Numbered from the stretch's first letter, positions 45,602-59,083 are shown. The stretch: DNA of 64,000 nucleotides from Carnegiea gigantea (GCA_029747015.1 JAKOGI010000566.1:2501-66500); one strand, 5' to 3'. Numbers and translations: made by a program. The notes: generated by a model from the letters alone, not told the origin.

Positions 45602-47479
45602 AAATCTTTCGTACTCCTCTTCATAAAACTGATCCATTGATCTAGTGCAAATTTGTAAGGAGATATGTTGCTGATACGAAGGACTGTACTTGAAGAATTG
45701 GAAATGATTGTAGATCTAGGTTGGCAAATTGATATAATCTATCCCAAAACCAACAAACAGAAACACAAAACATGAACGTAAAGCAAATATAAACTTTCAC
45801 ACAATTCCATAGATAAATACAAAAGATAAAGTTAAGATCGACATATCTTACAATTGAGGAGACAATACTTTCAAATTATCTTCCCAAAAAAAAAAAAACA
45901 AAGATCACTTGTCACACTAAATAAAGAAACAAGGGACTAAAAATGGCCAACAAATAGCCATTTTCGGTCCAAAAGCATCAAGAAGATAATGGTTAAGATC
46001 AAGTGTTCAAAGGCACGACAGTTTTGTTGAGGGGCTTTTAGCTTGGGAGGCAACTGCCCTGCAGGTGGCTTGAGTTAGTTGTGATGCAAGATCGTTTTCT
46101 TTATTATCCATATCTAGGATGAGCTGTTGTAATTTGTAGTGGCAGCCACTGATTTCTTTGTTATCAAAAGAGGATCACCGCAATTGGCTACTTAGAGCAA
46201 AAACAAGGCTCACCAGTCGGGTCCTCTCACTGCCACATCAGCCCTCTCTCCAACCTTTCGTCTCACAATCCTCACTCTCTGCAATGACAGGCTCACCACT
46301 TTCCCTCACCTGATAAAACAATACCTATGAATTCTACATCTAACAATAGAATAATGCCTATAAACCCACTCCATAACACATAACTTTATTTTTAGAATTA
46401 AAAAAAAAGTAATAAAAAAATATTTTAAAAAAAACAAAATAAGCTCACGAGGGAGCTCAATGGAGAGAGCCTCCCCGTGAGACGTGAGGCACAAGTCTCT
46501 TGTTGCACAGTCTTCCTCGCGTCACCATTCTCTCTCTCCTCCTTTTCTTCCTTGCGAGTATATCGCTGTACAAGCTCTTATTATTTGCCACACTCCCTAC
46601 CCGAGGTTAACCTCGGGATCTCCATTGTCCTTTTGGGGGGGGGGGGAGGGGGGCTTCAGGACTTGAGCCTAAGTATCCCTGTCCCTCTCAGATCCATTGG
46701 CTTTATGGGTTTACGTTGAAATCGTAGTCTAGCGAATGACTCAACTTATAATTCTTTTTTAGTATACTTTATAATTTAATGGTAAATTGTAAGATTTCCC
46801 TATAATGAGTGTTGTTGTCCCAAACTAATGTTTTCCTCTTAGAAAAAAAGGGGAAGTCATGGGCGGATCTTTTTGAAGCTCAAGGGTGTTCTTGGGTCTA
46901 AAAATATTTAATATGTTATTTACAAGGAATTAAGAATGCTGGATGTTGACACTCCTAAAATGGCCCAAATAAACATTAGGCATCTTTCATCAACTGGCCG
47001 AAGCACTAGCCATTCTATAATTTAAAAATAAAAAGTACAACTTATGCTATAAAGAGCCATTGTACGCTAATAAAGTAATAGAATAAAATCTATTAAAATT
47101 CTTATTCTTCTCTCTCTCATGCTTTATAGTAAAGGCCCAACAAATTTTAGCCTCATTTTTTCTTTTTTTCCTTTTTTTGGTCTAGTTTAATATCAATCCA
47201 ATTCTATTGTACAACATTTGAGGAGAAAACAACTTGAAAAGAACAAAAAAAATAATACAAGTGGTAGCAGAGTTAGTTCTCACATCGAGTGCAAGGGGAA
47301 GAAGACATAGTGATGATTGTTAATAAGTGGACACTCATAGTCTAACGGTCTGAATCCGCCACTGGTAGAAATAATAGTTCTTGAAGTAATTCAAGCATTC
47401 ATTAGTGCCAAATACTCACTTTCCAGTTAGTTAACACTAAATTAAACAGTCCCACAACTCCATAGCTATAGGACATAAC
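45602..47479. other. AT-rich spacer
   Basis: No recognised gene. It includes A-runs and a G-run at about 46637-46653; short frames lack domains. Confidence 0.5.
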
Positions 47480-48410
47480 CGGCAACAATGGGGACTCAGT
47501 ACATGGATACAATGCCCATTCTATTATCAAGAACAGGAGACTACTGAACACCTACTTCACAACTGTGGCTTCACACAATGCTTTTGGGTAGCAACTAGCT
47601 TGGGACTTCGAGTCGCAAGTAGTTGCTTTATAAGATTTTACTATTAATTTAAAAATTGGATCCCGTATATTTACGAATTACATAAAAAGGAAGCAGCATT
47701 GGCAAGGTACTTTATATGCTCAATATGGAGCATATGGACTCTCAAGAACTACAGTCAATTTAAGGTTGGATAATTGGTTGAGACTCTGCATTTTGTATTC
47801 TCAATATGGAGAGAGATCAACACCTCTGAACTCTACTGATAAGGAGAAACTAGTAGGTTGCAAAGTAACTAAGATATAGGCTCCTCCAAGTCAGTCAACT
47901 CATATATTTTTCCTGACGAGAAACAACTACATCGCTAGAAATCACACTCATAGTCGATGGAGCATGGAGGGAAAAGGGATCAAAAGGAGGCAGTGGAGTG
48001 ATCATATATAAGTCTTCACAGAGTAGAATGCATCTGGCAATTGGTTATAACTGAAAGTACGTTCATCATAAAGCTAACTGTAGTATAACTGGCAACGAAA
48101 ATAGTTCAAGGGAGAGCATGGACAGTAATGGACGGTTGGACGGATTCCTTGAATATCAATCGAGCACTCAATGGGCGTTTATGTATTCCACTACAGATAA
48201 AAATGCTTGTTACCTATTACAAGCTATATTATCAACACTTTAGATTTACAAGAATATTCAAAGTACCTAGGGCTCTAGTTAAGAAAGTACATGAACAAGT
48301 TGTGCTGGCCCGTCGAACATATACCTTGTAATAACCAATTTGTATATCACCTTCTGACCCCCGCCCAAAAAAAAAGCATGGCAATGTTAAAGGTAGCTTT
48401 CAATTTTGCA

Positions 48411-48440
<30 letters not shown>
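47480..48440 (+). mobile_element. L1-type LINE remnant, zf-RVT and RNase H-like end
   Basis: The + strand encodes a zinc-binding RT region (CPFYYQEQETTEHLLHNCGF near 47513-47572), then IWSIWTLKNYSQF near 47730. An RNase H-like start (IVDGAWREKGSKGGSGVIIY) follows near 47950-48010 and a C-terminal tail (KVHEQVVLARRTYTL) near 48285-48330. A-runs at 48365-48375 and 48417-48440 may be the poly(A) tail. Several stops and frame changes show decay. Confidence 0.7.
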
Positions 48441-48441
<1 letters not shown>

Positions 48442-49752
48442 CCCACCTGTTCTTTGGCTTCCCCCTTCAGACAACTGTATCCTAGAGGATTTCCTTCTCC
48501 TTGCAGCCACGGAGCCGCCGATCTCCTCCACACACCCCACCGCGAAAAGCCTTGTCCTAAAGATGGTGTGACTTATTACAATTGTTGCTATGTGCTATTA
48601 TATTGGTTAATTTGGATCAACATGCATGTACTAAACTCCATATTAATCAATAAAATTGAAACTGGCTTCGATCACTTAATATTATCCAATATTTTGTTAA
48701 AAAATGGAAAAAAAAAAGGGTCAGTATGGTTTTGTTTAGATTTTTGGGCACCTATTTTATCAGAGCTAAGTTACTATTGTACCATATAGAGGTAGAGTTT
48801 ATAGATTCTCTTCATTTCTAATGATGACACTTGAGACCTTATTTAATGAAATCAAGTGCCAAAACACTTATGTAATATTTGGTTGGATACAATATAATAA
48901 CAACGTAATGCAATCAACTTTGCATTATAATCATAATTACTTAGTTTATGGTAATCATAATTGCAAGATAGTTCTTTTATTACAATATTCTCATACAATC
49001 AAATAAGGTAAAGAAAACACAATTACAAACTTGATTGTATTACAAGATTAATTACATCTAACCAAGCATTACGTTAGAATAACCTATGTTGGTAAAAATT
49101 GATAAACATATTTGATATGAAGTAGAGTTAATATGTGAAATAAACCAGATTATACTCCTTACATAAGATATGCCTATTTTGATTCGGTAAATATAAAATA
49201 GATTCTTTGTAATGACACCGGTTTTGTGGCTGTGAATTAATGACATGTGCATTAACTGATGTACCCACGTGAACAACTTGTGCTTGCTCTCCTGACTCCT
49301 CACTTCCTTTGTGAGCGCACAATGGAGTCAATGATCATGGCACTTTCTGAAGAACAAAATTAAGCTTGTCACAAACATCAAATAACTTTTTTCCTAACAT
49401 ACTTTACAATGAAAACGATCCATTTCGATTTGTTTTGGGGCCTGAGTTTGGATCATATTATAATGCTTTATTAAGCTTCAGCATGCGGAAGAAAAAGTGA
49501 ATTAAAAAAAACCATCATTTTGCAATATAGTTATGTAAATTCCCATTGAGTGTGGTGATAAATCAAATTTTATTTTTTTTATCATTTTTATAAGCGTGGA
49601 ATCAGGACAGATGAAAAAAATCTTTAAAAAGCTAATTGAAAATGCTAAATTCTTTAAAAATAAAGGTATTAATAAACTAATTAGAAAAATCAAAAGCTTA
49701 ATGATTTATTAGAGGGAAAAAAAAGCTAATTAGGACAAACCTAAAGAGTAAG
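48441..49752. other. AT-rich spacer upstream of ATL80
   Basis: No recognised gene or element. It contains short frames without domains and several A-runs. Confidence 0.45.
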
Positions 49753-49888
49753 ATGATAATAATTAAGAGGACATTAAGAGAGCGATTGGACAGACCAAAT
49801 AAAAAGAACTTCCACATTCTCCCACGCAGCCGCTGCAGTTGCAGTTGCGGTTACAGGAGCAGGACTAGCATTTCCCCACCAGCACCTC

Positions 49889-49896
49889 TATATAAA
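49889..49896 (+). promoter_or_regulatory. TATA box of the ATL80-like gene
   Basis: TATATAAA lies 130 bp upstream of the ATG. A CT-rich leader (49905-50010) follows, typical for plant 5' UTRs. Transcription would start about 30 bp downstream of the box. Confidence 0.7.
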
Positions 49897-50018
49897 CTAG
49901 GTTCCCTCCTCACAGATTTCTTCCTCCCCAACTCTCTCTCTCAGTCTCTCTCTGATCTGAACCTCCTAATTCTCTCTCATCATCCATTTCAACCGCCTCC
50001 CCCCTCTCACTCTCTCTT

Positions 50019-50597
50019 ATGATTTCTCCCGCCAGATTCCTCCGAAGTCTGAACCCCGGCCCGCCGCCACCGCAGACACCGTCGAACGAAGCCGACGCCG
50101 TGGACTCCGACTTCGTCGTCATACTCGCCGCCTTGTTATGTGCCTTGATCTGCGTGCTCGGCCTCGTCGCGGTCTCCCGGTGCGCCTGGATCCGCCGACT
50201 ATACGGTGGCGCCGGCGGTGGATCTCCGGCGCCGGCGACCAAAGGCCTGAAGAAGAAGGTGCTGAAGTCTCTCCCGAAGATGCCGTACTCGGCGGAGCAA
50301 CACGCTGGAAAACTTGCCGACGAATGCGCAATTTGCTTGTCGGAATTCGCAGTGGGAGAGGAGATCCGTGTTCTTCCGCGGTGCGGCCATGGCTTCCATG
50401 TCAGTTGCATTGATACTTGGCTCGGATCTCACTCTTCGTGTCCGTCTTGCCGCCAGATTCTCGCCGCTGTCCCCACGCGCTGCCAGAAATGCGGTGGCGG
50501 ATTGCCGGAAACCTCCACCTCCACGACCAACACCTCCTCTTCCAGTGGAGGTGATGCGCCGCCGCCACCGATGGTTAGGGATAGCTTTTTACCGTAG
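50019..50597 (+). CDS. ATL80: RING-H2 E3 ubiquitin ligase, ATL80 type
   Basis: A membrane-anchored RING-H2 protein of the ATL family, which transfers ubiquitin from an E2 to substrates; ATL genes often act in stress and nutrient responses. This intronless 192-residue frame has a Pro-rich N-terminus, one hydrophobic segment at about residues 32-52 ([20 protein letters not shown]), the GLD-like [12 protein letters not shown] at 75-86, and a complete RING-H2: C103, C106, C122, H124, H127, C130, C141, C144. A further Cys pair (CQKC, 155-158) and a Ser/Thr/Pro-rich tail ending SFLP match ATL80-type proteins. The start is the first in-frame ATG after the leader and precedes the membrane segment. 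The coding region is far more GC-rich than its surroundings. No damage is seen. The substrate is unknown; the assignment within the ATL family is by overall layout. Confidence 0.93.
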   Translation: MISPARFLRSLNPGPPPPQTPSNEADAVDSDFVVILAALLCALICVLGLVAVSRCAWIRRLYGGAGGGSPAPATKGLKKKVLKSLPKMPYSAEQHAGKLADECAICLSEFAVGEEIRVLPRCGHGFHVSCIDTWLGSHSSCPSCRQILAAVPTRCQKCGGGLPETSTSTTNTSSSSGGDAPPPPMVRDSFLP

Positions 50598-53500
50598 CAA
50601 GGGTTAGATTACCTTAGCTTGATCGATCGCTCTTGCTTTTAATTCATATCTCTAACGGAGTACATAATCATGTTTTACATGAGTAGTTAATGCAAAATTG
50701 TACAGTATGATTTGCGAAGAGTGAATTGGCATATAGTTTCTGGTATTTTGTGAGCGTGGTTAGGCCAATTTAGGTAGAGAAAAAGAAGTCTCCGAACCGA
50801 ATTTTCTGGAATTGGAACTTTGCATTGTTTATACGGTTCATGTCCATGATGGATGATGGATGATAGATGAAACCTGATTTTGTTTACTTGGTTTTCTAAG
50901 AAACAAATGTCGTGGTAGTGGGGGATGCTAATTGGGAGGAGAATCTCAATCGATTTCATTGCTTATTCTCTTTGTTTCTCTCTCTCCATTTGGTAAAATG
51001 TGTCTCTCTCTAGCTTTTGGATTGGGTCCCCCGTCGTTTCTTCCGCGGCATCATTCCATCTTGTCTCGGCATTTTTTCCTGGTTTTAATGGTCCCAATTC
51101 TGAAGACACTTTAAATACTCCCAATGGTCCTGACTCAAACAGCGGGCACTTCAGTGGTTTTCCAGTAGTCTTTTTAGTGCATGATTTGAGGGCAGCCATG
51201 CGTTCTGCATTATACTTTGCGTTTTTAGGCATCAATGACTCCACCTTTAGGGGTGTGTTTTGAATGAAGATACGTTGGTTTAACGCTGTACTCAACTTTT
51301 TGGGTTACTACTAACATAACTCAACAATATTTCGATTAATTTTTTAATTTACTTCTCACATGCTAATGATGATGGTGAAAAAGTATAAGAAAATACATTG
51401 TTTAAGTTTAGGTGTGATAATAAGTTGTCACATCTCCAGTAAGTGAGTGGAAAAGTCCATGACCTGACGATAAGTTGATGACACAAATGACATACATAAC
51501 TTTGAAATCTAGAAACATAAACTGATAACTTGTTTATTAGATGTGGATGATTTTCGGCCTTTTCCTTTCAACTCTTTAAGCATTAACATGAGTCTTGCAT
51601 GATATTTTGGGTGTTAGAAGTGGGTAGGAGTCTCTATACAACTGTTGAATAGATAAAATAAATACCTCTTGAAAATTTGAAGGTAACGAAACGGTAATTT
51701 ATTATTATATTTTAGTGGCAGTATTGAAAAAAGGGAAGCAAAATGTATCACCACATATGATATGATACATATGTTATTACATTATCTAATTTACATTGGT
51801 CGCTTCCAATAACCCAAATATTGAGGATTATTCGCATCCAAAAATGCATATATTTTTTACATCGTACATTGCTATTAATATATATTTTTGTTTTTCGTCA
51901 CTATATTTTATTTTGTATTTAGAATGTGCATGTGTTTATTTTCGATTTGCATTGTTCCTTTTTTTTTTTTTGAAAACTAGTTTGTGCCCGTGCGTTCACA
52001 TTGCATTTACATGGAGTGTCTAAATAGCATAAAATTGATATAAATATGCATTAATTAAAAAATAACGCGCACAAAAAAGTACTCAATTTAAATAATAGGG
52101 TCAAAAGTAATAAATAAAAATAAAATGTTATACGAGCTATATTATATACCATATGATATATGCAAGAAGAAATTATCACATACATAATTAATTAATAGAA
52201 GTAGCATATAATTAAATACATATAATTAACACTACAACATATATAAAAACAAATCAACAACATTGCCTAACTTTAATTTTTTAAATATGAATTAGCTCAA
52301 AGTTTTATAACTTTTTCTGATAGAGGAAAATATAGTAAACAAATAATATAAATTTGTACGTAGTTTTTAGAATTAAAAAATATAACAGTATACTAATAGT
52401 TTACTATCATTTAGTTTGTTTTCCCCTAATTCTTAAAAAGGGGATGCTATGGAACTCTTTTTTTTCCCCCAAAAATTTCTGTTTTTACAATTGGATAAGA
52501 TTTGATATGTATCTACTTTATATATAAAGATTCTTATAACTAAGGTAATAGCCTCCAATTAGAGATAAGATTAGTAAAAATACGTATGCTATAAAGTGCT
52601 AGCATAGGATACTCTTCTTTAAATAATTTGTTTTCACGGTCTTTTTTCTTATTGAGCAATCCAAAGAATTGTGGTTACCCAAAAAAAAAAAAAAAAGTAA
52701 GTTGTGGTTAGAAATTTGATTAAGTAGCTTCTAATATAAATGTTGTGAAAATCTCAAATTTAAATCAAACTTAACATATCATGAAATCTTACAATTAACT
52801 TTTTTTCCTCCTTAATAATGTTGAAGGGAAATTGCTTATTTCTCTACTTTCAATACTGTATTAGCTATAAGGAGATCGTATTGTAAACAATAGTAAAGAG
52901 AGAGTCTTTCACTTAGATAGTACATAATGATTATATGTTAAATCTTAAGGATTAGGAAAATATTATTCCCCTCCAAAAAAAAGTAAATAAAAATAAGAAA
53001 AATAAGAAAAGAGGAAGAGTAGGAAAAAAAGTATATTACCATTTAACTCTATCATCAACGGTATAAATTTTTGTACTACATACGAAAGAGAATAGACTCT
53101 CTAGAGCTTTACATACAAAATTTATGATTCTACCTTTCTAAAAGTAATTTTAAATGGCATGAAATTAAAGCAGTCTCAAACATCTAAAAAAACAAAAAAA
53201 TCACATCAATTAAGACAAAATTAGATAGGGTAGGAAAAGAGCAATTTTTAGGGGGTATAAAAACAAAATAAAGAAAGAAAGGTGCTTCAACAGAAAGACC
53301 TGAAATTAAAGCAGTTGAAACATCGTATCCCATGATGCTCCTAAAGATCAATCTACATATGAGCACTTCATATGTCTCCCATGGGTTCCCCCCCCCCCCC
53401 CCAAAAAAAAAAAATTCAACATGCAGTTAATAATATTACCAAACAAAACAACTTAGAAATAGTATTAAAAAACCAAGGGGAGGATAGAAATGATGATACA

Positions 53501-54253
53501 ATTTCTGAGTGCTCCTCGGTAATTCACAATGTTATCCTCCGATTCACCCGGCCACCTACAGGTGGTGGTGGCCATTGAATCCTAACCAAGTAATGGAATC
53601 CATAAAATTGAGATTAACTTAACTACTAAATAAAAATAAAAGAAACAAAACAGGGCAATTAAACTTATCCAAAAAAAAATTGGAACAATATGGAAATAGA
53701 TCTATGCAGTGTGGTTTTCATCAACTGATTTAGATGAAGCAATAGGATAGATTGAAATGAATTTCTGCAAAACACCAAAAGGAAAGAAATGATGGAGAAT
53801 ACCATCCATCTATTTTCCAAGCCCACAGTAATATAAATCCATAGTTAGTTACCTAAAAAAGAAAGATATATTTGTAGTTTTATGTGAAAAAAGCAATATA
53901 TGAATACCCTGTAGTTTCAAAACCATTGCATGTCCACTTGACAAATTAAGAGAGAGAGATAGAGGAGATGAAATACCTTGGCAAAAGCATCAAGTAGCCC
54001 ACAAACATGTCATTTATGAATACTTGTTGTCATCTTTCCGAAATAATCTATTAGTTTCACATAGCATAATGAACCACCATTAACAATGGATTGCACTGAG
54101 AGAACTTCATGGAATTTTATGGGGCTAGAGGAAAGGGATGGCTTGGTTTGTCAACGGCATTAATAACTGGGAAGTGGGAAGTTAATTTATTAAAACCAGG
54201 ACACTATGTAAGAAGGGGAAGGCGAGGTAACTGACATGAGGGACTGTGGGAGA

Positions 54254-54287
<34 letters not shown>

Positions 54288-55611
54288 GAGGGGGGAAGCT
54301 TTGATATCAGATGAATGGCAGTTAAGGAGGGGATAAGGGAATCAGCTATTGTGGATTTTGTATAATAGAGGAATGTTAGCAGTTGTTTCCCGCCCTATCT
54401 GATGGATACATATTTGAAATTTAATTTATTGTCTCTTTTAGCGGGATTACGCCACAATATAGGAATGGGGGAGGGAAAGCATTTTAGCCAAAATGATTTT
54501 GCTATTTATAATATAAAGATTAGTGAAGGTGCACTGAAGGTTGATGTTGGGGGAACTTGAACCTAGGTATCTTATGATAACTTTAAAAAAACATTACCAA
54601 TGGAATTAACTGGCACCCACTTGATTTATTCCTCGGAGGGTTTTTAGAGGGCAATTAGAATTAAAAATCAAAAACAAAGTGAAAAAAAATGATAAAAGAA
54701 TGATACATATGTAGGTAGTTTTTAGTATCGAATGATAAATAAAGTAAAAATTGATAATACAATGACATGTGGCAACATTGACTCCATTAAGGTGAGTATT
54801 ACCAATGGGTGGGAGAAGAGGAGGGAGGAGACGCACATATTAGATTCAGCGTCTAAGCCCAAAAAAGGTCCTAACTAGTAAGATAATAAAGTCCATTAAA
54901 CAAAGCTCAATAGCTTTCCATTGAATTCTCCTAAAACAAAGGGATGTACGTGCATCATAAGGTTCAAGCTCATGAGCTTAAACAAATGATGCAACCTTAA
55001 AAGCACCAATTAAAAACACCTTGATGGATATGTTTCTCAACTAGTTACACCGAGCAAACTTGTCTTTTTCCGTTGGTTCTCACTAACGAATCCATAATTG
55101 AAGAACACTTCAAATGCATCATGATTAATCTTCTAACTTGATTCTTCTATGTAAATACCGAGAATTCGGCTATCTTGAATTATTCGATCTGTCTACTATC
55201 CCTTGCATAGGATGTTATCATTCACAAGGCACAAGTAGAAGAAATGAGGTTCGCCTTTGGCTTGCTGTAGTCATAACAAGTGGCTAATGAGAAAGGAAAT
55301 TTCTGATATTAACAATTCTATCTTTGAGAATATTGAATAAAAATAATTTAATTTTTAAATTTAGTGATTAACAATCGAACTTTAGCACTACATTTTGGAA
55401 AAAAATTACAAAAACTTACCAATTTTTTAAAAAAGTTTTTAAAATTCACTAAACTTTAAATAAAGTTTAAATTTTAATATTGAATGCAGATGATAAATAA
55501 GAAATTAATGATGAATCACTAAACTTTATGTTGAATGCGAAGCCTACCACATTAGACATTTTTATTTTTTATTTTTAAGCATAATAGTTTCTACTTTTCT
55601 GGAGGTCAAAC
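50598..55611. other. ATL80 3' region and AT-rich spacer without recognised genes
   Basis: The 3' UTR of ATL80 lies at its left edge. The rest is AT-rich, with T/A runs, a C-run at 53390-53402 and a (TG)n(AG)n microsatellite at 54254-54285. A - strand B-box-like GGTTCAAGTTCC near 54553 is insufficient to call a SINE. Frames at 50687-51295 and 51796-52023 show no domain. Confidence 0.5.
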
Positions 55612-55876
55612 TGTTAAGTCAGCCATGGAGGAAGACAAGAGAGAGAAAGTAGTGGGAAAAAGAGAGAAGCTAAAAAATGTAGTTGCATATCTGTCAAACT
55701 ATCTTTGCAATACAATAGCTCAAGCTTATATACCTTGCCTGTGTCCTTATTACATGAATACAAACCCACAAAAATATCTATAACAAACTTCCTTATTTCA
55801 AGTGTCCAGTTCAGCATCTTTAACTACCTAAAGCCTTAGCTATAACCAAGCTATCATAGCTCCTTCACCTCTTACA
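55612..55876 (-). repeat. 3' LTR of copia element A
   Basis: A 265-bp LTR; on the - strand it runs from TGTAAGAGG to CTTAACA. It directly abuts the polypurine tract. The pol frame ends about 12 bases inside it. Confidence 0.8.
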
Positions 55877-56840
55877 CTCCCCCTCAAGTTGGGGTTGGAA
55901 AATGTCAAGAACCCCTAACTTTGCCAGAGGGGTAGTTTGTTGGGAAACAATCAAGACTTTGGTGAATACATCAGCCAATTGGAACTTGGTTAGAACATAA
56001 GATGGCTTGATAATACTTGCCAGAATCTTCTCACGAATGAAGTGACAATCCACTTCGATGAGTTTACTTCTTTCATGAAAGACATGGTTATGAGTAATGT
56101 GTAAAGCAGCTTTTTTGTCACAATGCATACTTGCTATCTTTAGGTTAGAGAATCCCAAATGTTTCAACAAAGTTAGCAACCAGATGACCTCACAAATAGT
56201 GAAGGCAATTGTTCCATACTCAGGTTTAGCTGAGGCTCAAGTCACGACATACTACTTTTTAGTCCTCTAAGAAATAGGAGATGAACCAAACAGAACACAA
56301 TATAGAGGTAGACTTTCTACCAATAGTGCAACCACCCTAGTCACTATCACTGTATGCTGTAAGATTGGGCTGAGAATAAGTATGCCTTGACCTGGGGCTT
56401 TCTTGAGATACCTGAGAACATACAATGCAGCCTGCATATGAGTAGTGGTGGGGTGTTGCATAAATTGACTTAGACCCTGCACAATATAACACAGATCTAG
56501 TCTACTAGTGGTTAAATAAATGAGCTTGCCAATCTATCTTTGATTCTGATTTGGTTCAGATAGATAAGAATCAGCATAAGCTAATTTCAAATGAACTTCT
56601 ATGGGCAGGTTGAAAGGCTTGGCATTTGTCATGTTGGTCTCATGCAGAAGATCCAACACATATTTCCTTTGAGAAAGAAAGATATCTTTGCTTGATTTGG
56701 CAACTTCAATGCCTAGAAAGTACCTAAGTTCACCTAGGTCTTTCACGTGAAAAACATAATGAAGGAGCTACTTCAATTGATTAATAAGATCAAGATTGCT
56801 ATTTGTAATTAACATATCATTGATGTAGACCAGAACAGTA

Positions 56841-56936
56841 GTAAGAGGAGAAGGAGCTATGATAGCTTGATCATGGCTAAGGCTTTAGGTAGTTATGGAT
56901 ACTGAGCTGGACATATGAAAAAAGGAGGTTTGTTAA
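56841..56936 (+). repeat. Inverted partial copy of the copia A LTR
   Basis: GTAAGAGGAGAAGGAGCTAT and what follows match the first 96 bases of the LTR at 55612-55876, but in opposite orientation. The copy begins within a base of the LTR terminus and stops where the copia B LTR begins. Confidence 0.8.
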
Positions 56937-57248
56937 ATTCCAAAACCTCTCTGAGTTTCTTCTTACTGCAATATTGAGTAGACCATTTCTACTGCTGGAA
57001 TAGATGTCATGAGAAGCAGTGGGATAGTTATGGAGCATTCTAGAGAATTCTTCTAGAAAGTTCTAGAAGGATCTAGAAGGCTCTAGAGTAATTTAGAAGT
57101 TTCTACGACTATCAGGATAGTTATAGAATATTCTAGAAGGTTCTAGAATATTTTAGAAGGTTCCATGATAATCTAAAAGATGCCGGAATAATTGAGAGGA
57201 TTCTAAAACCTTAACATCAAGATGTTTTTAAATTATTAATTTCTAACA
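56937..57248 (-). repeat. 3' LTR of copia B with heat-shock-element arrays
   Basis: On the - strand the LTR starts TGTTAGAAATTAATAATT at 57248, next to the polypurine tract. Its other end is uncertain, at about 56931-56937. It contains two arrays of alternating TTC and GAA with 2-base spacers, at 57051-57078 and 57131-57163. Confidence 0.7.
57051..57163. promoter_or_regulatory. Two heat-shock-element-like arrays
   Basis: Array 1 (57051-57078) reads TTCtaGAAagTTCtaGAA, continuing in phase to GAA with one mismatched unit. Array 2 (57131-57163) is TTCtaGAAggTTCtaGAA followed in phase by TTT, GAA and TTC. Heat-shock factors bind alternating nTTCn/nGAAn pentamers, so both match the consensus over several consecutive units. 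Function in this element is inferred only. Confidence 0.6.
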
Positions 57249-58487
57249 CTTCTCTTTAATTCAGAAACATCCTTGCACTCGGAGATGTTGCCTGAAATGG
57301 ATGAAATTCTTACTTGAGATTCCCTTCGTGAATATATCTGCTAGTTGCTCATATGTTCTACAAAACTTTAGCTAGATCTCCTTTTTGTCAATGAGTTCTC
57401 GAATAAAGTGATGTCGGATTTTAATGTGCTTGGTTCGACTATAGAAGATTAGGTTCCTTGTCATTGCTATCGTTGACATGTTATCACAAAAAAGTGTTGT
57501 TGGTTCTTTGTTATCTTGATGTAGGTCACCCAATATTCTTCTGAACCATATTGCTTCACCTGCTGTGCTTATAACTGCAATATCCTCTGCTTTTGCTAAA
57601 GTTAATGCTATTGTTGCTTACTTCTTAGATGATCAAGAGATAACCTTGGAGCCTAGTAGAAACACATTAACCACTTGTACTTTTTATATCATCTACACAT
57701 CCACCACAATCACTATCTATATACCTGACAAGCCTTGAGTTTTTATCTATCTTGTATAATAGACCATATTTCTTCATACCTTTGACATACCTCAAAATTC
57801 TTGGCTACTGAAAAGTGAGCTTTACTAGGCTCACTCATGAATCGAGAGACAATGCTGTTGGCATGAACTATGTCTGGTGTCGTGTTAGTGAGATGGATTA
57901 ATGATCCAACCATACTTCGATAAGTCGACCATCCACCTTCTCTTTGTCGTCATACTTAGAAAGTTTCTCATTTGTTGCCATAGGTGTTGATAATGACTTG
58001 CAGTCAAGCATGATAAACTTCTTAAGGAGTTTTTATGCATAATTTCTTGAATGATAAAGATTTAACCTAGGCTTTGCTTTACTAGCATGCAAAGGAAGTA
58101 CTTCATTAATCCCAAGTCTGCCATCTCAAATTTAGCCATCATGGCCTTCTTAAAGTCTTCAGTCATCCTTTGATTCGTGCTAGTGTATATAAGATCATCA
58201 ACACATAGGCACAAAATTAGAAGATCGTGTCATTGGGTCTTGATATATGAGGATGGCTCACTTGGACTTTTCAAATCCACTTTGAAGTAGATATCCATCA
58301 TTTATGCTATTCTAGGCACGTAGTGCTTGTTTAAGATTATATAGTGCTTTCTTCAGTCTATAAATCTTATCTTCATGAGCTTCCACCATATACCCCTAAG
58401 GTTGTTCAACATAGGCATCTTCTTCTAGCTCGCCATTTAAGAATGTTGACCTGATATCAAGTTGAAAGACTTGTAACTTCAATTCTA

Positions 58488-58688
58488 CTACTTCAGCAAG
58501 TCTGTTCTTGTTGTCTCCATACAAGCTACAAGAGCAAATGTCTTGTCAAAGTCAATCCCAGGCAGTTGTGAATACCCTTTGGTAACTGGACGGGCTTTAT
58601 ACTTTTGAATCGAGCCATCCTCATTATATTCGATTCTACATACCCACTTAAGTCCGATGACGCCTTTATCTTGAGGACTGCCCACCAA
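58488..58688 (-). pseudogene. Copia B reverse transcriptase fragment
   Basis: An open fragment with GLKWVCRIEYNEDGSIQKYK and KGYSQLPGIDFDKTFALVA, the conserved N-terminal part of copia RT. The frame is lost downstream, but scattered RT and RNase H blocks (for example a GYLL-linked catalytic region and KLSKYDDKEKVDGR) continue to about 57300. Confidence 0.85.
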
Positions 58689-59083
58689 CAGCTAAGTATT
58701 ATTTTTCTCGATCATTCTGATTTCTTTATTCATGCCTTAATCCATCTTCCATCTTTGGCAGCTTCTTGAAATATTTGTGGTTCACTAGCGAAGAATGTTG
58801 TGGTTACTTGACCACATTTATAGTCTTGTAGATAAGGTGGTCGATGTCTTTCTTTGAGACCTCCAAATGGTTTGAGGAGAACTTAATGGACTGGATTATG
58901 GAGTAGGGCTTGAAGAACTTAATTCATTTAAAGATGGTTTTGCTAGTGAAGATGGACCCACATCAAGAGGCCTTTCTTCTCTAATTTCTTGAATTTGAAA
59001 ATTTTGTTGAGTTGATTGATGGGCTGGATCATCTGGCCAAATCCATTCATATGCTTCACCAAATATAACATCTTTTGAAATAA

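Larger units (their letters stand above)
55612..56936 (-). mobile_element. Truncated Ty1/copia element A with an inverted LTR piece
   Basis: The - strand holds the 3' part of a copia element. The RT block around the catalytic loop is LVYINDMLITNSN near 56800-56838, then KDLGELRYFLGIE near 56705-56743. RNase H lies at 55880-56480 and the pol end GVLDIFQPQLEGEC at about 55868-55910. The polypurine tract CTTGAGGGGGAG and a 265-bp LTR (55612-55876) follow. RT upstream of the YINDM loop is missing; instead, 96 bp of the same LTR appear in opposite orientation at 56841-56936. Stops and frameshifts are present. Confidence 0.8.
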
